29,771 bases of DNA from Castellaniella sp. UBA6218 (GTDB lineage Bacteria > Pseudomonadota > Gammaproteobacteria > Burkholderiales > Burkholderiaceae_B), in NCBI GenBank assembly GCA_002421865.1, contig DISE01000113.1:1-29771 (forward strand), given 5' to 3'. Below the pieces are notes generated by a model that saw only the letters and a list, made by a program, of their open reading frames with translations, had not been told where the DNA came from and made no database searches. The translations under genes were made by a program, and so were the position numbers. The stretch's first letter is position 1; each line of letters starts with the position of its first letter. Below are positions 7,053-14,689 of this stretch, one piece after another.

Positions 7053-8102
7053 ATGACACAAGGCACCTCTCCCTCCATGACCTACCGCGACGCCGGGGTC
7101 GACATCGATGCCGGCGACGCGCTGGTCGATCGCATCAAGCCCCTGGCCGCCCGCACGATGCGGCCCGGCGTGATGGCGGGGATCGGCGGCTTCGGCGCCC
7201 TGTTCGAAATCCCGCGCCATCTGCGCGAACCGGTGCTGGTGTCCGGCACCGATGGCGTGGGCACCAAGCTGCGCCTGGCCTTCGAATGGCAGCGCCACGA
7301 CACGGTCGGCATCGATCTGGTCGCCATGAGCGTCAACGACATCCTGGTCCAGGGCGCCGAGCCCCTGTATTTCCTGGATTATTTCGCCTGCGGCAAGCTG
7401 TCCGTGGATACGGCGGCCCGCGTCGTGGGCGGCATCGCGCGCGGCTGCGAACTGGCCGGCTGCGCCCTGATCGGCGGCGAAACGGCGGAAATGCCCGGCA
7501 TGTATCCGGACGGCGAATACGATCTGGCGGGCTTCGCCGTCGGCGCGGTCGAAAAGTCCGCGATCATCGACGGCGCCGGCATCCGGTCCGGCGACACGGT
7601 GCTGGGCCTGGCTTCCAGCGGCGCGCACTCCAACGGCTATTCCCTGGTGCGCAAGATCCTGCAGCATGCCGGCGCGCATCCCGACCAGGATCTGGACGGC
7701 CGTCCCTTGGGCGACGTGGTCATGGAACCCACCCGCATCTACGTCAAGTCCGTGCTGGCCGCTCTGGCGGCCCACGGCGCGGGGATCAAAGGCCTGGCGC
7801 ACATCACCGGCGGCGGCCTGCTGGAAAACGTGCCGCGCATCCTTCAGCCGGGTCTGTGCGCCCGTCTGCATCGCGATGCCTGGCAATGGCCGGCGTTGTT
7901 CCAATGGCTGCAGGCCCAGGGCGGCGTGGCCGATCAGGAAATGGCGCGTGTGTTCAACTGCGGCATCGGCATGGTGCTGGTGGTGGATCCGGCCCAGGCG
8001 GACGCCATCGCCGCCACCCTGCGCGCCCAGGGCGAGACCGTCTACACGCTGGGCGCGATCGAAAACCGGGCCGAGGGCGGCGCGCAGACGATCGTGGACT
8101 GA
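7053..8102 (+). CDS. purM: Phosphoribosylformylglycinamidine cyclo-ligase (AIR synthetase)
   Basis: Catalyses ATP-dependent closure of FGAM to aminoimidazole ribonucleotide, step five of purine synthesis. Family signatures: SMTYRDAGVDIDAGDALVD at the N-terminus, GVMAGIGGFGALFE, VSGTDGVGTKLRLA, IDLVAMSVNDILVQGAEPL, GGETAEMPGMYPDGEYDLAG, ASSGAHSNGYSLVRKIL, HITGGGLLENVPRIL and VFNCGIGMVLVV. The length of 349 aa is usual. The ATG at 7053 is taken; an in-frame ATG at 7077 (MTYRDAG) is an alternative and neither has a clear ribosome site. It converges on miaA with a hairpin between. Confidence 0.97.
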   Translation: MTQGTSPSMTYRDAGVDIDAGDALVDRIKPLAARTMRPGVMAGIGGFGALFEIPRHLREPVLVSGTDGVGTKLRLAFEWQRHDTVGIDLVAMSVNDILVQGAEPLYFLDYFACGKLSVDTAARVVGGIARGCELAGCALIGGETAEMPGMYPDGEYDLAGFAVGAVEKSAIIDGAGIRSGDTVLGLASSGAHSNGYSLVRKILQHAGAHPDQDLDGRPLGDVVMEPTRIYVKSVLAALAAHGAGIKGLAHITGGGLLENVPRILQPGLCARLHRDAWQWPALFQWLQAQGGVADQEMARVFNCGIGMVLVVDPAQADAIAATLRAQGETVYTLGAIENRAEGGAQTIVD

Positions 8103-8108
8103 TCCGGA

Positions 8109-8130
8109 GCGGGCCTGCGCGCCCGCGTTT
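8109..8130 (+). terminator. Hairpin between convergent purM and miaA
   Basis: GCGGGC (8109-8114) pairs with GCCCGC (8121-8126) over a six-base loop and is followed by GTTT, only a short U tract. It sits in the 27-base gap between the two stop codons, so it may end purM transcription. The weak T run keeps the call modest. Confidence 0.5.
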
Positions 8131-9077
8131 CAATCCCCGAGCATTCGTGCGCAGTGCCGCGTGATTTCAGCCGCGGCCCGATCCGACAGGCAATCCACGT
8201 GGATCCGCTGCGTCAGCGACCGCAGCCAGGTGATCTGGCGCTTGGCCAATTGGCGGGTGGCGGCGATGGCCTGTTCGATGGCCTGATCCAGGGAAATCCG
8301 GCCATCCAGGTGATCCCAGAGCTGCCGGTAGCCCACGCAGCGGATCGAAGGCAGGCCCGGGTGTAGGTCGGCGCGGGCGTGCAGGCCGCGCACCTCGTCC
8401 AGCAAGCCCGCAGCGATCATGGCCTGGTAGCGCCGGGCGATGCGGGCGTGCAGCACGGCACGGTCCGAGGGCTCCAGGCTGATAGTCTCGAAACGCCAGC
8501 CGGGCAGGACCGGCACCGGGGGTTGCGCCAGCCAGTCGCTCATGGGGCGGCCGCTGCTGTGCCAGATCTCCAGCGCGCGTTGCAGGCGCTGGCTGTCGTG
8601 AGGCGCCAGCCGGGCGGCGGTGACGGGGTCCACGCGCGCCAGCTCGGCGTGCAGGGCGGGCCAGCCGCGCTCGAAAGCCTGCGCGTCCAGTTGCCGGCGG
8701 ATTTCCGGATCGGCCTCGGGCAGATCGTTCAGCCCTTCGCGCAGGGCCTTGTAGTACAGCATCGTGCCGCCGCACAGCAGGGGAATCCGGCCACGTGCGC
8801 GGATGTCCCGCGCCAGCGCGGCGGCATCGCGTGCGAATTCGGCGGCGGAATAGGCCTGTGCCGGATCGCGGATGTCCAGCAGGTGATGCGGCACGCGCGC
8901 CCGCTCCTCGGCCGTGGGCTTGGCCGTGCCGATGTCCATGCCCCGGTAGATGGTGGCCGAATCCATGACGATGATCTCGATCGGCCAACGCTGCGCGAGC
9001 GCCATCGAGGCCGCCGACTTGCCGGACGCCGTCGGCCCGGCCAGGCAGATCAGCAAGGGCGAATGGTCTGGGTTCAC
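8130..9077 (-). CDS. miaA: tRNA dimethylallyltransferase
   Basis: Transfers a dimethylallyl group from DMAPP to N6 of A37 in tRNAs reading U-starting codons. Signatures: P-loop LAGPTASGKSAAS near residue 11, VMDSATIYRGMDIGTAKPT, HHLLDIRDPAQAYSAAEFA, LCGGTMLYYKALREGLNDLP, DSQRLQRALEIWHSSGRPMS, and the C-terminal GYRQLWDHLDG and ATRQLAKRQITWLR. The length of 315 aa is standard. The start is GTG at 9077, since the next ATG would cut into the P-loop domain. It lies 39 bases downstream of mutL and is probably co-transcribed with it, the same order seen in many Burkholderiales. Confidence 0.96.
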   Translation of the reverse strand: MNPDHSPLLICLAGPTASGKSAASMALAQRWPIEIIVMDSATIYRGMDIGTAKPTAEERARVPHHLLDIRDPAQAYSAAEFARDAAALARDIRARGRIPLLCGGTMLYYKALREGLNDLPEADPEIRRQLDAQAFERGWPALHAELARVDPVTAARLAPHDSQRLQRALEIWHSSGRPMSDWLAQPPVPVLPGWRFETISLEPSDRAVLHARIARRYQAMIAAGLLDEVRGLHARADLHPGLPSIRCVGYRQLWDHLDGRISLDQAIEQAIAATRQLAKRQITWLRSLTQRIHVDCLSDRAAAEITRHCARMLGD

Positions 9078-9116
9078 GAGGCGGGGGCCAAACGGAAGGA
9101 GGCGTGCGTCATCGGA

Positions 9117-11009
9117 TCACTGCCCCCGCATGAACAGCTTGTCCAGATCGCCCAGGCTCCATTGGAACCAGGTCGGACGGCCGTGATTGCACTGGTCGGC
9201 GCGCTCGGTGCGTTCCATCTGGCGGAGCAGGGCGTTCATCTCGTCCAGCGTCAGCCGCCGGTGGGCGCGCACCGCGCCGTGGCAGGCCATGGTCGACAGC
9301 AGTTCGTTGCGCTGCTCGGTCAGCCGGGCCGAATGGCCGATGCGCTCGACGTCGGCCAGCACCCCGCGCGCCAGGGATTCGATGTCGCCCCGGGCGAGCA
9401 GGGCCGGGACGGCGCGCACGGCCAGCGAGGCAGGGCCGGTGGCGCGGATCCGCAGACCCAGCTCGTCCAGCGCATCCTGATGCGCCTGGGCGGTGGCGAC
9501 CTGGATTTCGGTGGCGGTGAACACCACCGGGACCAGCAGATCCTGCGCCGGCAACGGCGCCTGGTCCAGGGCCTGTTTCAAGGATTCGTAGACCACGCGC
9601 TCGTGCGCCGCATGCATGTCGACGAGGATCAGGCCGCGCGCGTTCTGGGCCAGGATGTAGATGCCGTGCAACTGGCCCAGCGCCATGCCCAGGGGCAGGT
9701 CGGCCTGCGCCATGGGAGCGGTGTCCGCGGCCGGTCCGTCCGTGCGGGACGGATCGGCCCATGCCGCGCGATCGCGGCCAGTCTGTTCCCGCCCCGGACC
9801 CGCCGCGTCGGCCGCATCCAGCGGCTGGTAAAGCTTGCGCCAGTCCTGGGCCGGGAGGCGGTCGTTCAGCGGGAAGCGTTGCTGGACCGGGATGCGGGCG
9901 GGGTAGAGGGATGTGGGGCGGGGCGCTGTGTGCGATGCCGCGCCCGGAGCCTCGAACCTCGCGGGTTCGGCACCGTCTCCGGTCGTCGGTGCGGGGGGCG
10001 CGTCGGCCGGTCCGTCCACGGCGGCCCCGCCGCGCCCCGCGAGGGCTTCGCTCAGCGTCTGGGCGACATAGCGGTGCACCGCTCCGCTGTCGCGAAAGCG
10101 GACTTCGTGCTTGGCCGGGTGCACGTTCACGTCCACGCCGGCCGGGTCCAGCGTCAGGAACAGCACGAAAGCCGGCTGCCGGTCGCCGTGCAGCACATCG
10201 GCGTAGGCCTGGCGCACCGCGTGGGAGACCGTGCGATCGCGCACGTAGCGGCCATTGACGTACAGGTATTGCCGGTCGGCCCGGCTGCGGGCGAAAGTCG
10301 GGCGCGTGATGCAGCCTTCCAGTGCGACCAGCCCCTGTCCGGCCGACACCGGCAGACTCTGGGTCGTGAATTCGTCTCCCAGCACATCGCGGATGCGGCC
10401 GAGAATGTCGGTGGCCGGCCAGTTGCGCTGTGGTCTGTCGTTGTGGAACACGCGCAAGGCCACCTGGGGATGCGCCAGCGCGATGCGCTCGATGGCGTCC
10501 AGGCAGTGGGCGTATTCGGTCTGTTCGCTGCGCAGGAACTTGCGCCGCGCGGGGATGTGGTCGAACAGCTGGCGCACGTCCACGCGCGTGCCCACGGGAC
10601 CCGCCGCCGGGGCCGGATCCGCCTGGCCGGCGGCGAGCTGCCAGGCCTGCGTGTCTCCGGCGGTGCGCGAGCTCAGGGTCAGGTGGGCGACCGAGGCGAT
10701 CGAGGCCAGGGCCTCGCCCCGGAAGCCCAGGGTGGCCACCGACTCCAGCTCCGCCAGGGAGGCGATCTTGCTGGTCGCATGGCGTTGCAGGGCCAGTGGC
10801 AACTGGTCGGGCGGGATGCCGTGGCCGTCGTCGGCCACCAGGATGCGGCGGATGCCGCCGCCGTCCAGGCGGATTTCGATGGCCCGGGAGCCGGCGTCCA
10901 GGGCGTTTTCCAGCAGTTCCTTCAGCACGGAGGCGGGGCGTTCGATGACTTCGCCCGCGGCGATCTGGCTGATGAGGATGTCGGGCAGGGCGGCAATGGT
11001 TCGCGTCAT
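9117..11009 (-). CDS. mutL: DNA mismatch repair protein MutL, endonuclease-type
   Basis: Links MutS mismatch recognition to strand incision. The N-terminal GHKL ATPase shows ISQIAAGEVIERPASVLKEL, LLENALDAGS, ADDGHGIPPDQL and TLGFRGEALASI. DVNVHPAKHEVRF ends the transducer domain. A linker of ~130 low-complexity residues follows. The C-terminal dimerisation domain contains DMHAAHERVVYE (residues ~464-475), which fits the DQHA(X)2E(X)4E nicking-endonuclease motif, together with MACHGAVRAHRRL and CNHGRPT. It is therefore predicted to nick DNA itself, unlike E. coli MutL. The start is ATG 11009 (MTRTIAALPD); in-frame sequence further upstream is not MutL-like. At 630 aa the length is normal. It diverges from dedA. 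Confidence 0.96.
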   Translation of the reverse strand: MTRTIAALPDILISQIAAGEVIERPASVLKELLENALDAGSRAIEIRLDGGGIRRILVADDGHGIPPDQLPLALQRHATSKIASLAELESVATLGFRGEALASIASVAHLTLSSRTAGDTQAWQLAAGQADPAPAAGPVGTRVDVRQLFDHIPARRKFLRSEQTEYAHCLDAIERIALAHPQVALRVFHNDRPQRNWPATDILGRIRDVLGDEFTTQSLPVSAGQGLVALEGCITRPTFARSRADRQYLYVNGRYVRDRTVSHAVRQAYADVLHGDRQPAFVLFLTLDPAGVDVNVHPAKHEVRFRDSGAVHRYVAQTLSEALAGRGGAAVDGPADAPPAPTTGDGAEPARFEAPGAASHTAPRPTSLYPARIPVQQRFPLNDRLPAQDWRKLYQPLDAADAAGPGREQTGRDRAAWADPSRTDGPAADTAPMAQADLPLGMALGQLHGIYILAQNARGLILVDMHAAHERVVYESLKQALDQAPLPAQDLLVPVVFTATEIQVATAQAHQDALDELGLRIRATGPASLAVRAVPALLARGDIESLARGVLADVERIGHSARLTEQRNELLSTMACHGAVRAHRRLTLDEMNALLRQMERTERADQCNHGRPTWFQWSLGDLDKLFMRGQ

Positions 11010-11016
11010 GAAAACG

Positions 11017-11022
11017 ATTATA
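11017..11022 (-). promoter_or_regulatory. Perfect TATAAT -10 close to the mutL start
   Basis: The minus strand reads TATAAT at 11022-11017, only seven bases before the mutL ATG at 11009. If used, transcription would begin almost at the start codon, giving a leaderless or near-leaderless mRNA. No good -35 is found at 16-18 bases, so the call is tentative. The same bases read TATAGT on the plus strand (11019-11024) and could serve dedA. Confidence 0.35.
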
Positions 11023-11067
11023 GTGAGGGCTCGTTCCCGTCCCTGTCTTTTGAGGTCTCGTGGCCAA

Positions 11068-11712
11068 ATGGCTGAACTTTTCCAACTCATTCTGCACATC
11101 GACCAGTACCTGGGGGTCTGGGTGGCGCAATACGGCGCATGGATCTATCTGATCCTGGCGCTCATCATTTTCGGTGAAACGGGGCTGGTGGTGCTGCCGT
11201 TCCTGCCCGGGGATTCGCTGTTGTTCATCGCCGGGGCGTTCGGCGCCTCCGGCCTGCTGGATCCGGTCCTGCTGGGGGGCATCCTGATCGCGGCCGCGAT
11301 CCTGGGCAACACAGTCAATTACCAGGTGGGGCGCTTCATCGGCCCCAAGGTCTTTTCGCGCGATTACCGCTTCCTGGACCGCAAGGCCCTGATCAAGACC
11401 CACGCCTTTTATGAGAAACACGGCGGCAAGACCATCGTGTTGTCGCGCTTCCTGCCGCTGTTCCGGACCTTCGCACCCTTCGTGGCCGGGGTCGCCGGCA
11501 TGCGCTGGCTGACTTTCCAGTTCTACAACGCCTTGGGGGCCATTGCCTGGATCGCCGGCCTGATCACCCTGGGTTATTTCTTCGGCAACGTTCCCATCAT
11601 CAAGGAACACCTCAACACCATCGTGCTGATCGGCGTGGGGGCGGCCGCCGTGCCGGCGGCCGGAGGCGTGCTGTGGAAATTGCTGCGCAGCAACAAGGCC
11701 AGGGAAGTCTGA
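11068..11712 (+). CDS. DedA-family inner-membrane protein
   Basis: This 214-aa polytopic membrane protein of the DedA/SNARE-associated (VTT) family works in lipid carrier recycling, envelope integrity and proton-motive-force homeostasis; some members flip undecaprenyl phosphate. Family hallmarks: FGETGLVVLPFLPGDSLLF with the conserved acidic residue, ILGNTVNYQVGRFIG, SRFLPLFRTFAPFVAGVAGM with the essential arginines, and YNALGAIAWI. Four to five hydrophobic segments are visible. The start at 11068 has GAGG about 12 bases upstream. It diverges from mutL and ends one base before the amiC stop, so the two genes converge almost end to end. Confidence 0.9.
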   Translation: MAELFQLILHIDQYLGVWVAQYGAWIYLILALIIFGETGLVVLPFLPGDSLLFIAGAFGASGLLDPVLLGGILIAAAILGNTVNYQVGRFIGPKVFSRDYRFLDRKALIKTHAFYEKHGGKTIVLSRFLPLFRTFAPFVAGVAGMRWLTFQFYNALGAIAWIAGLITLGYFFGNVPIIKEHLNTIVLIGVGAAAVPAAGGVLWKLLRSNKAREV

Positions 11713-11713
11713 A

Positions 11714-13078
11714 TCATTCTCGCCGAGCCAGGGCGGGGTGCGCCGAGAAATAATCCTGGATCCCGCTGAGCACCGCGTTCGCGATGCGTTGCTGGTGAGC
11801 CGAGGTGCGCAGCAGCTGCTCTTCCTGGGGGTTGCTGATGAAGGCGGTCTCGATCAGGATCGACGGGATGTCCGGCGCCTTCAGCACGGCGAAACCCGCG
11901 CGCTCGATGCGGTTCTTGTGCAGCTGGTTGATCTTGCCGATCTCGTTCAGGACCTGAGTGCCGACCCGGATGGAATCGTTGATCTGCGCGCCGGTGGACA
12001 GGTCCAGCAGCACCTTGGCGACCTGGGCGTTGTGCGCGCCCAGATTCACTCCGCCGATCAGGTCGGCGTCGTTTTCCTTTTTCGCCAGCCAGCGGGCGGC
12101 GGAGCTGGTGGCTCCGTGCTGCGACAGTGCCCAGACCGAAGAGCCGCGCGCCGAGGGTTTGATCCAGGCGTCCGCGTGGATGGAGATGAACAGGTCGGCC
12201 TGGACTCGACGAGCTTTTTGCACCCGCACGTTCAGCGGCACGAAATAATCACGGTCCCGGGTCAGGTAGGCGCGCATGTTCGGCTGGGCGTCGATCAGCT
12301 TTTTCAGCCGATGGGCGATTTGCAGGACGATGTCTTTTTCGCGCGTGCCGCGACTGCCGATGGCGCCCGGGTCCTCGCCGCCATGGCCGGGGTCCAGCGC
12401 GATCAGGATCGGGCGGCCGGACCGGGCGCCGGGCGCCGCGCGCGGCTGGGGCGGTGCGATCTCGGGCTGTTTGTTCCGGGCGATCGGCGGCAGCTTCTGC
12501 CCTTCCACCGAAGGGATGGGCGCCTCGGTGGGACTGTTCTGGGCGAGGTTTTCAAGGATGCCGGCCAGCGGATCGTTTTCCGCGTCCTTCAACAAGGCCA
12601 TCAAGGGATCTTGCGCGACCTTCGGGTAAAGATCCAGCACCAGACGGTACTTGTATTCGCCAATCGGTTTCAGGGTGAAGACCTGCGGGGCGACGTCCTG
12701 CTTCAGGTCGAAGACCAGGCGCACCACGTTGGGGCGGTTCTGGCCCGCGCGCACGCTGTCGATGTAGGGGTCGTTGGGCCGGATCTTGGAAACCAGGTCG
12801 TTGATGGCGGGGCTCAGCCGCAGGCCCTCGATGTCCACCACCAGCCGGAACGGATGGTCGAGCGTGAAGTGTTCGGCCTTCAGCTCGGTGTCCATTTCAA
12901 GGGTCACGCGCGTGTATTCGTCGGCCGGCCAGGTCCGTACCGCCAGAATGGTGGCGGCCCGCGCCAGGCGCGGTACGACGGGCAGCAGCAACAGGGCGCC
13001 GCCGCCAGCGATCATCTTGCGACGCAATGGGGCGGCGGGGGCGCTCATCGGCGAGGCGGGTCCAGATGCATCAGCCAT
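11714..13078 (-). CDS. amiC: N-acetylmuramoyl-L-alanine amidase, AmiC type
   Basis: This periplasmic Zn amidase splits septal peptidoglycan during daughter-cell separation. The N-terminus carries a Tat-like signal (LRRKMIAGGGALLLL, residues ~18-32) ending near ARA, as for E. coli AmiC. Residues ~43-150 form an AMIN domain that targets the septum. A proline-rich linker follows, then an Amidase_3 domain (~235-445) with zinc and catalytic residues in ALDPGHGGEDPGA, REKDIVLQIA, FISIHADAW and ILIETAFISNPQEE. ATG 13078 has AAGGA five to six bases upstream and overlaps the end of tsaE by 34 bases. ATG 13048 overlaps the tsaE stop as ATGA and is a possible alternative start. Total 454 aa. Confidence 0.94.
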   Translation of the reverse strand: MADASGPASPMSAPAAPLRRKMIAGGGALLLLPVVPRLARAATILAVRTWPADEYTRVTLEMDTELKAEHFTLDHPFRLVVDIEGLRLSPAINDLVSKIRPNDPYIDSVRAGQNRPNVVRLVFDLKQDVAPQVFTLKPIGEYKYRLVLDLYPKVAQDPLMALLKDAENDPLAGILENLAQNSPTEAPIPSVEGQKLPPIARNKQPEIAPPQPRAAPGARSGRPILIALDPGHGGEDPGAIGSRGTREKDIVLQIAHRLKKLIDAQPNMRAYLTRDRDYFVPLNVRVQKARRVQADLFISIHADAWIKPSARGSSVWALSQHGATSSAARWLAKKENDADLIGGVNLGAHNAQVAKVLLDLSTGAQINDSIRVGTQVLNEIGKINQLHKNRIERAGFAVLKAPDIPSILIETAFISNPQEEQLLRTSAHQQRIANAVLSGIQDYFSAHPALARRE

Positions 13079-13551
13079 TGTTGTCCTTTTTCGCTGCGGG
13101 CGGCCAGGTGTGCGTGCCGACCGGTGCCAGCGTATTCCAGCCGGATGTCCAAGTCTGGCGGCGGTAATCGCGTGCCGGCCTGCTCGGGCCATTCGATCAG
13201 AATGACCGCCTGTGTGTCGAGCAGTTCGTCGAAGCCCACGTCCCGCCATTCATGGGCATCGCTAAATCTATAGAAATCAAAGTGATAGAAGTATAAGTTA
13301 GAAACGTTATAGCTTTCAAGAAGCGCGTAGCTGGGACTCTTGATCCGGCCGGTCACGCCACAAGCCCGCAGCAGGGCCCGGGCGAGGCTGGTCTTGCCCG
13401 CGCCCAGCTCACCGCGCAGATGGATGCGGCCTCCGGCGGCGGGGCCATCCGGCGCCAGGCCGCAGACCAGTCCGGCCAGTTGTTGCGCCAGGGCCACGGT
13501 GGCCTCCTCGTCCGGAAGAGGCCATTCAAGCGTGGAAAGCGGGGTCGTCAT
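13045..13551 (-). CDS. tsaE: tRNA threonylcarbamoyladenosine biosynthesis ATPase TsaE
   Basis: This P-loop ATPase works with TsaB and TsaD in making t6A37 of ANN-decoding tRNAs. Motifs: LRGELGAGKTSLARALLRA (Walker A, residues ~45-63), the conserved SPSYALLESY, FYHFDFYRF with the family's acidic aromatic motif, and VILIEWPEQAG. The length of 168 aa is usual. The segment 13261-13320 is only ~28% GC and uses rare codons (CTT, TCT, TTA, AGA) unlike the rest of the gene. It overlaps amiC and lies 18 bases after the permease gene. Confidence 0.94.
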   Translation of the reverse strand: MTTPLSTLEWPLPDEEATVALAQQLAGLVCGLAPDGPAAGGRIHLRGELGAGKTSLARALLRACGVTGRIKSPSYALLESYNVSNLYFYHFDFYRFSDAHEWRDVGFDELLDTQAVILIEWPEQAGTRLPPPDLDIRLEYAGTGRHAHLAARSEKGQQWLMHLDPPRR

Positions 13552-13569
13552 CGGGGGCGTCTCCGGGGT

Positions 13570-14463
13570 TCAGGTCACGGCATCGAGCCACAGCGGCAGG
13601 GTCACGGCCGACAGCAGCGTGCCGATCGACATGGTGACCGCCACCAGCCGGCCGTCGCCGCCCATGCGGGCTGCCAGTACGTGGGCCGAGGAGGCGGTGG
13701 GCAGGGCGCTGAAGAGGACCAGCACCAGCCGTTCGCCGGCCGACAGACCCAGCGTCCAGGCCAGTATCAGCGCGACCGGCGGCAGCATGACCAGTTTGGC
13801 GGCCACCATCCAGGCCATCAGCGGCGCGTGCGCCCGGCCGCCCCGCAGGGACAGGGTGGCGCCCACGCACAGCAGGCCGATGGCCAGGGCGCAGGCACCC
13901 AGCCGTCCCAGGGCGACGTCGAGTACGTGAGGGATGGGCACGCGCAGGAAATTGCAGGCCAGTGCGGCCAGTGTGGCCAGGATGTATGGGTTGCGCGCGA
14001 TTTCCCGCAGGGCGTTCCCGCCGTGGCGGCTGGCCAGGGCATGTACCGCGCCGATGTTGCTGATCGGCACGGCGAAGCCGACGAGCACCGCCATGGTCGT
14101 CTGCGCACCCGGCCAGGGCAGGCCGCCGGCCAGGGACAGGGCGAGGTAGGTGTTGAAGCGAAAGCCGCACTGGGCGACCGAGGCGTGCGCCGCCGGGTCC
14201 GGGCGCACGACCAGGCGGCCGAGCCAGGCCAGGACAATGCCGCCGAGCATCACGCCGAAGGTGGCGGCCATCAGCACCGTGGTGTTGCCCAGGCTCAGCG
14301 GCGTGCGGGTGATCGAATGGAACAGCAAGGCGGGAAACAGGACGAAGTAGACCAGTTTTTCCGCGCCGGCGAAGAAGGCCTGGTCGAATCCCAGACGATG
14401 CAGCAGAAGCCAGCCCAGGGCGATCAGCAAAAAATCGGGCAGGATGAGCAGGATGACGGACAT
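13570..14463 (-). CDS. AEC-family (auxin efflux carrier-like) permease
   Basis: This inner-membrane transporter of the AEC/MdcF/YfdV kind has about ten hydrophobic segments in a duplicated five-helix arrangement. It begins SVILLILPDFLLIALGWLLL and contains LVYFVLFPALLFHSI, a central loop, then NPYILATLAALACNFL, LLCVGATLSLRG and PTASSAHVLAARMGGD near the end, all typical of the family. Substrates in bacteria include malonate and other carboxylates; this one cannot be assigned. ATG 14463 matches the family N-terminus; an upstream ATG at 14502 would add 13 residues. Neither has a clear ribosome site. It is first in the leftward group with tsaE and amiC. Confidence 0.88.
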   Translation of the reverse strand: MSVILLILPDFLLIALGWLLLHRLGFDQAFFAGAEKLVYFVLFPALLFHSITRTPLSLGNTTVLMAATFGVMLGGIVLAWLGRLVVRPDPAAHASVAQCGFRFNTYLALSLAGGLPWPGAQTTMAVLVGFAVPISNIGAVHALASRHGGNALREIARNPYILATLAALACNFLRVPIPHVLDVALGRLGACALAIGLLCVGATLSLRGGRAHAPLMAWMVAAKLVMLPPVALILAWTLGLSAGERLVLVLFSALPTASSAHVLAARMGGDGRLVAVTMSIGTLLSAVTLPLWLDAVT

Positions 14464-14584
14464 GAGCGGCGGCGTGAACAGGCCCTGCGGCGGGGCTGGC
14501 ATGATTGTACGTGGCTTGCGCCGCGGCCGTGCGGGGCGGGCCGTCGGCCTGTGCGAATGCGCCGGACACCGTGCGGAAGGTCAA

Positions 14585-14610
14585 AAATCCATGCGGACCG
14601 CATGGGATTT
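14585..14610. repeat. Large palindrome, possible leftward terminator or operator
   Basis: AAATCC-ATGCGG (14585-14596) pairs with CCGCAT-G-GGATTT (14598-14610), leaving one bulged G and a one-base centre. On the minus strand the stem runs into five T residues, the form of an intrinsic terminator reading toward the permease gene. On the plus strand it lies just upstream of the micro-ORF and promoter. It could instead bind a dimeric regulator. Confidence 0.5.
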
Positions 14611-14630
14611 ACCCTTAAACAGGAGTGATT

Positions 14631-14651
14631 ATGGGTTTTCGAGGGCGTTAA
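14631..14651 (+). CDS. Possible micro-ORF MGFRGR with strong ribosome site
   Basis: AGGAG at 14621-14625 stands five bases before ATG GGT TTT CGA GGG CGT TAA. Spacing and match are better than for most real genes in this window. It lies upstream of the promoter-like pair at 14655-14683, so it would need its own transcript. It could be a leader peptide, the remnant of a lost gene, or chance. There is no homology evidence. Confidence 0.25.
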   Translation: MGFRGR

Positions 14652-14654
14652 TAC

Positions 14655-14683
14655 TAGTCACAGTTGAACTGGATTCGTACAAT
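14655..14683 (+). promoter_or_regulatory. Sigma70-like promoter for the secretion operon
   Basis: TAGTCA (14655-14660, 4/6 match to the -35) and TACAAT (14678-14683, 5/6 match to the -10) are separated by 17 bases, in a locally AT-rich stretch. A start near 14690 would give a 5' leader of about 345 nt before the TolC-family gene. Confidence 0.5.
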
Positions 14684-14689
14684 ATCCCT

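Noticed and set aside
8379..11075. 898-codon plus-strand open frame opposite miaA and mutL
   Set aside because: The opposite strand encodes complete, motif-perfect MiaA and MutL; this frame is a high-GC shadow.
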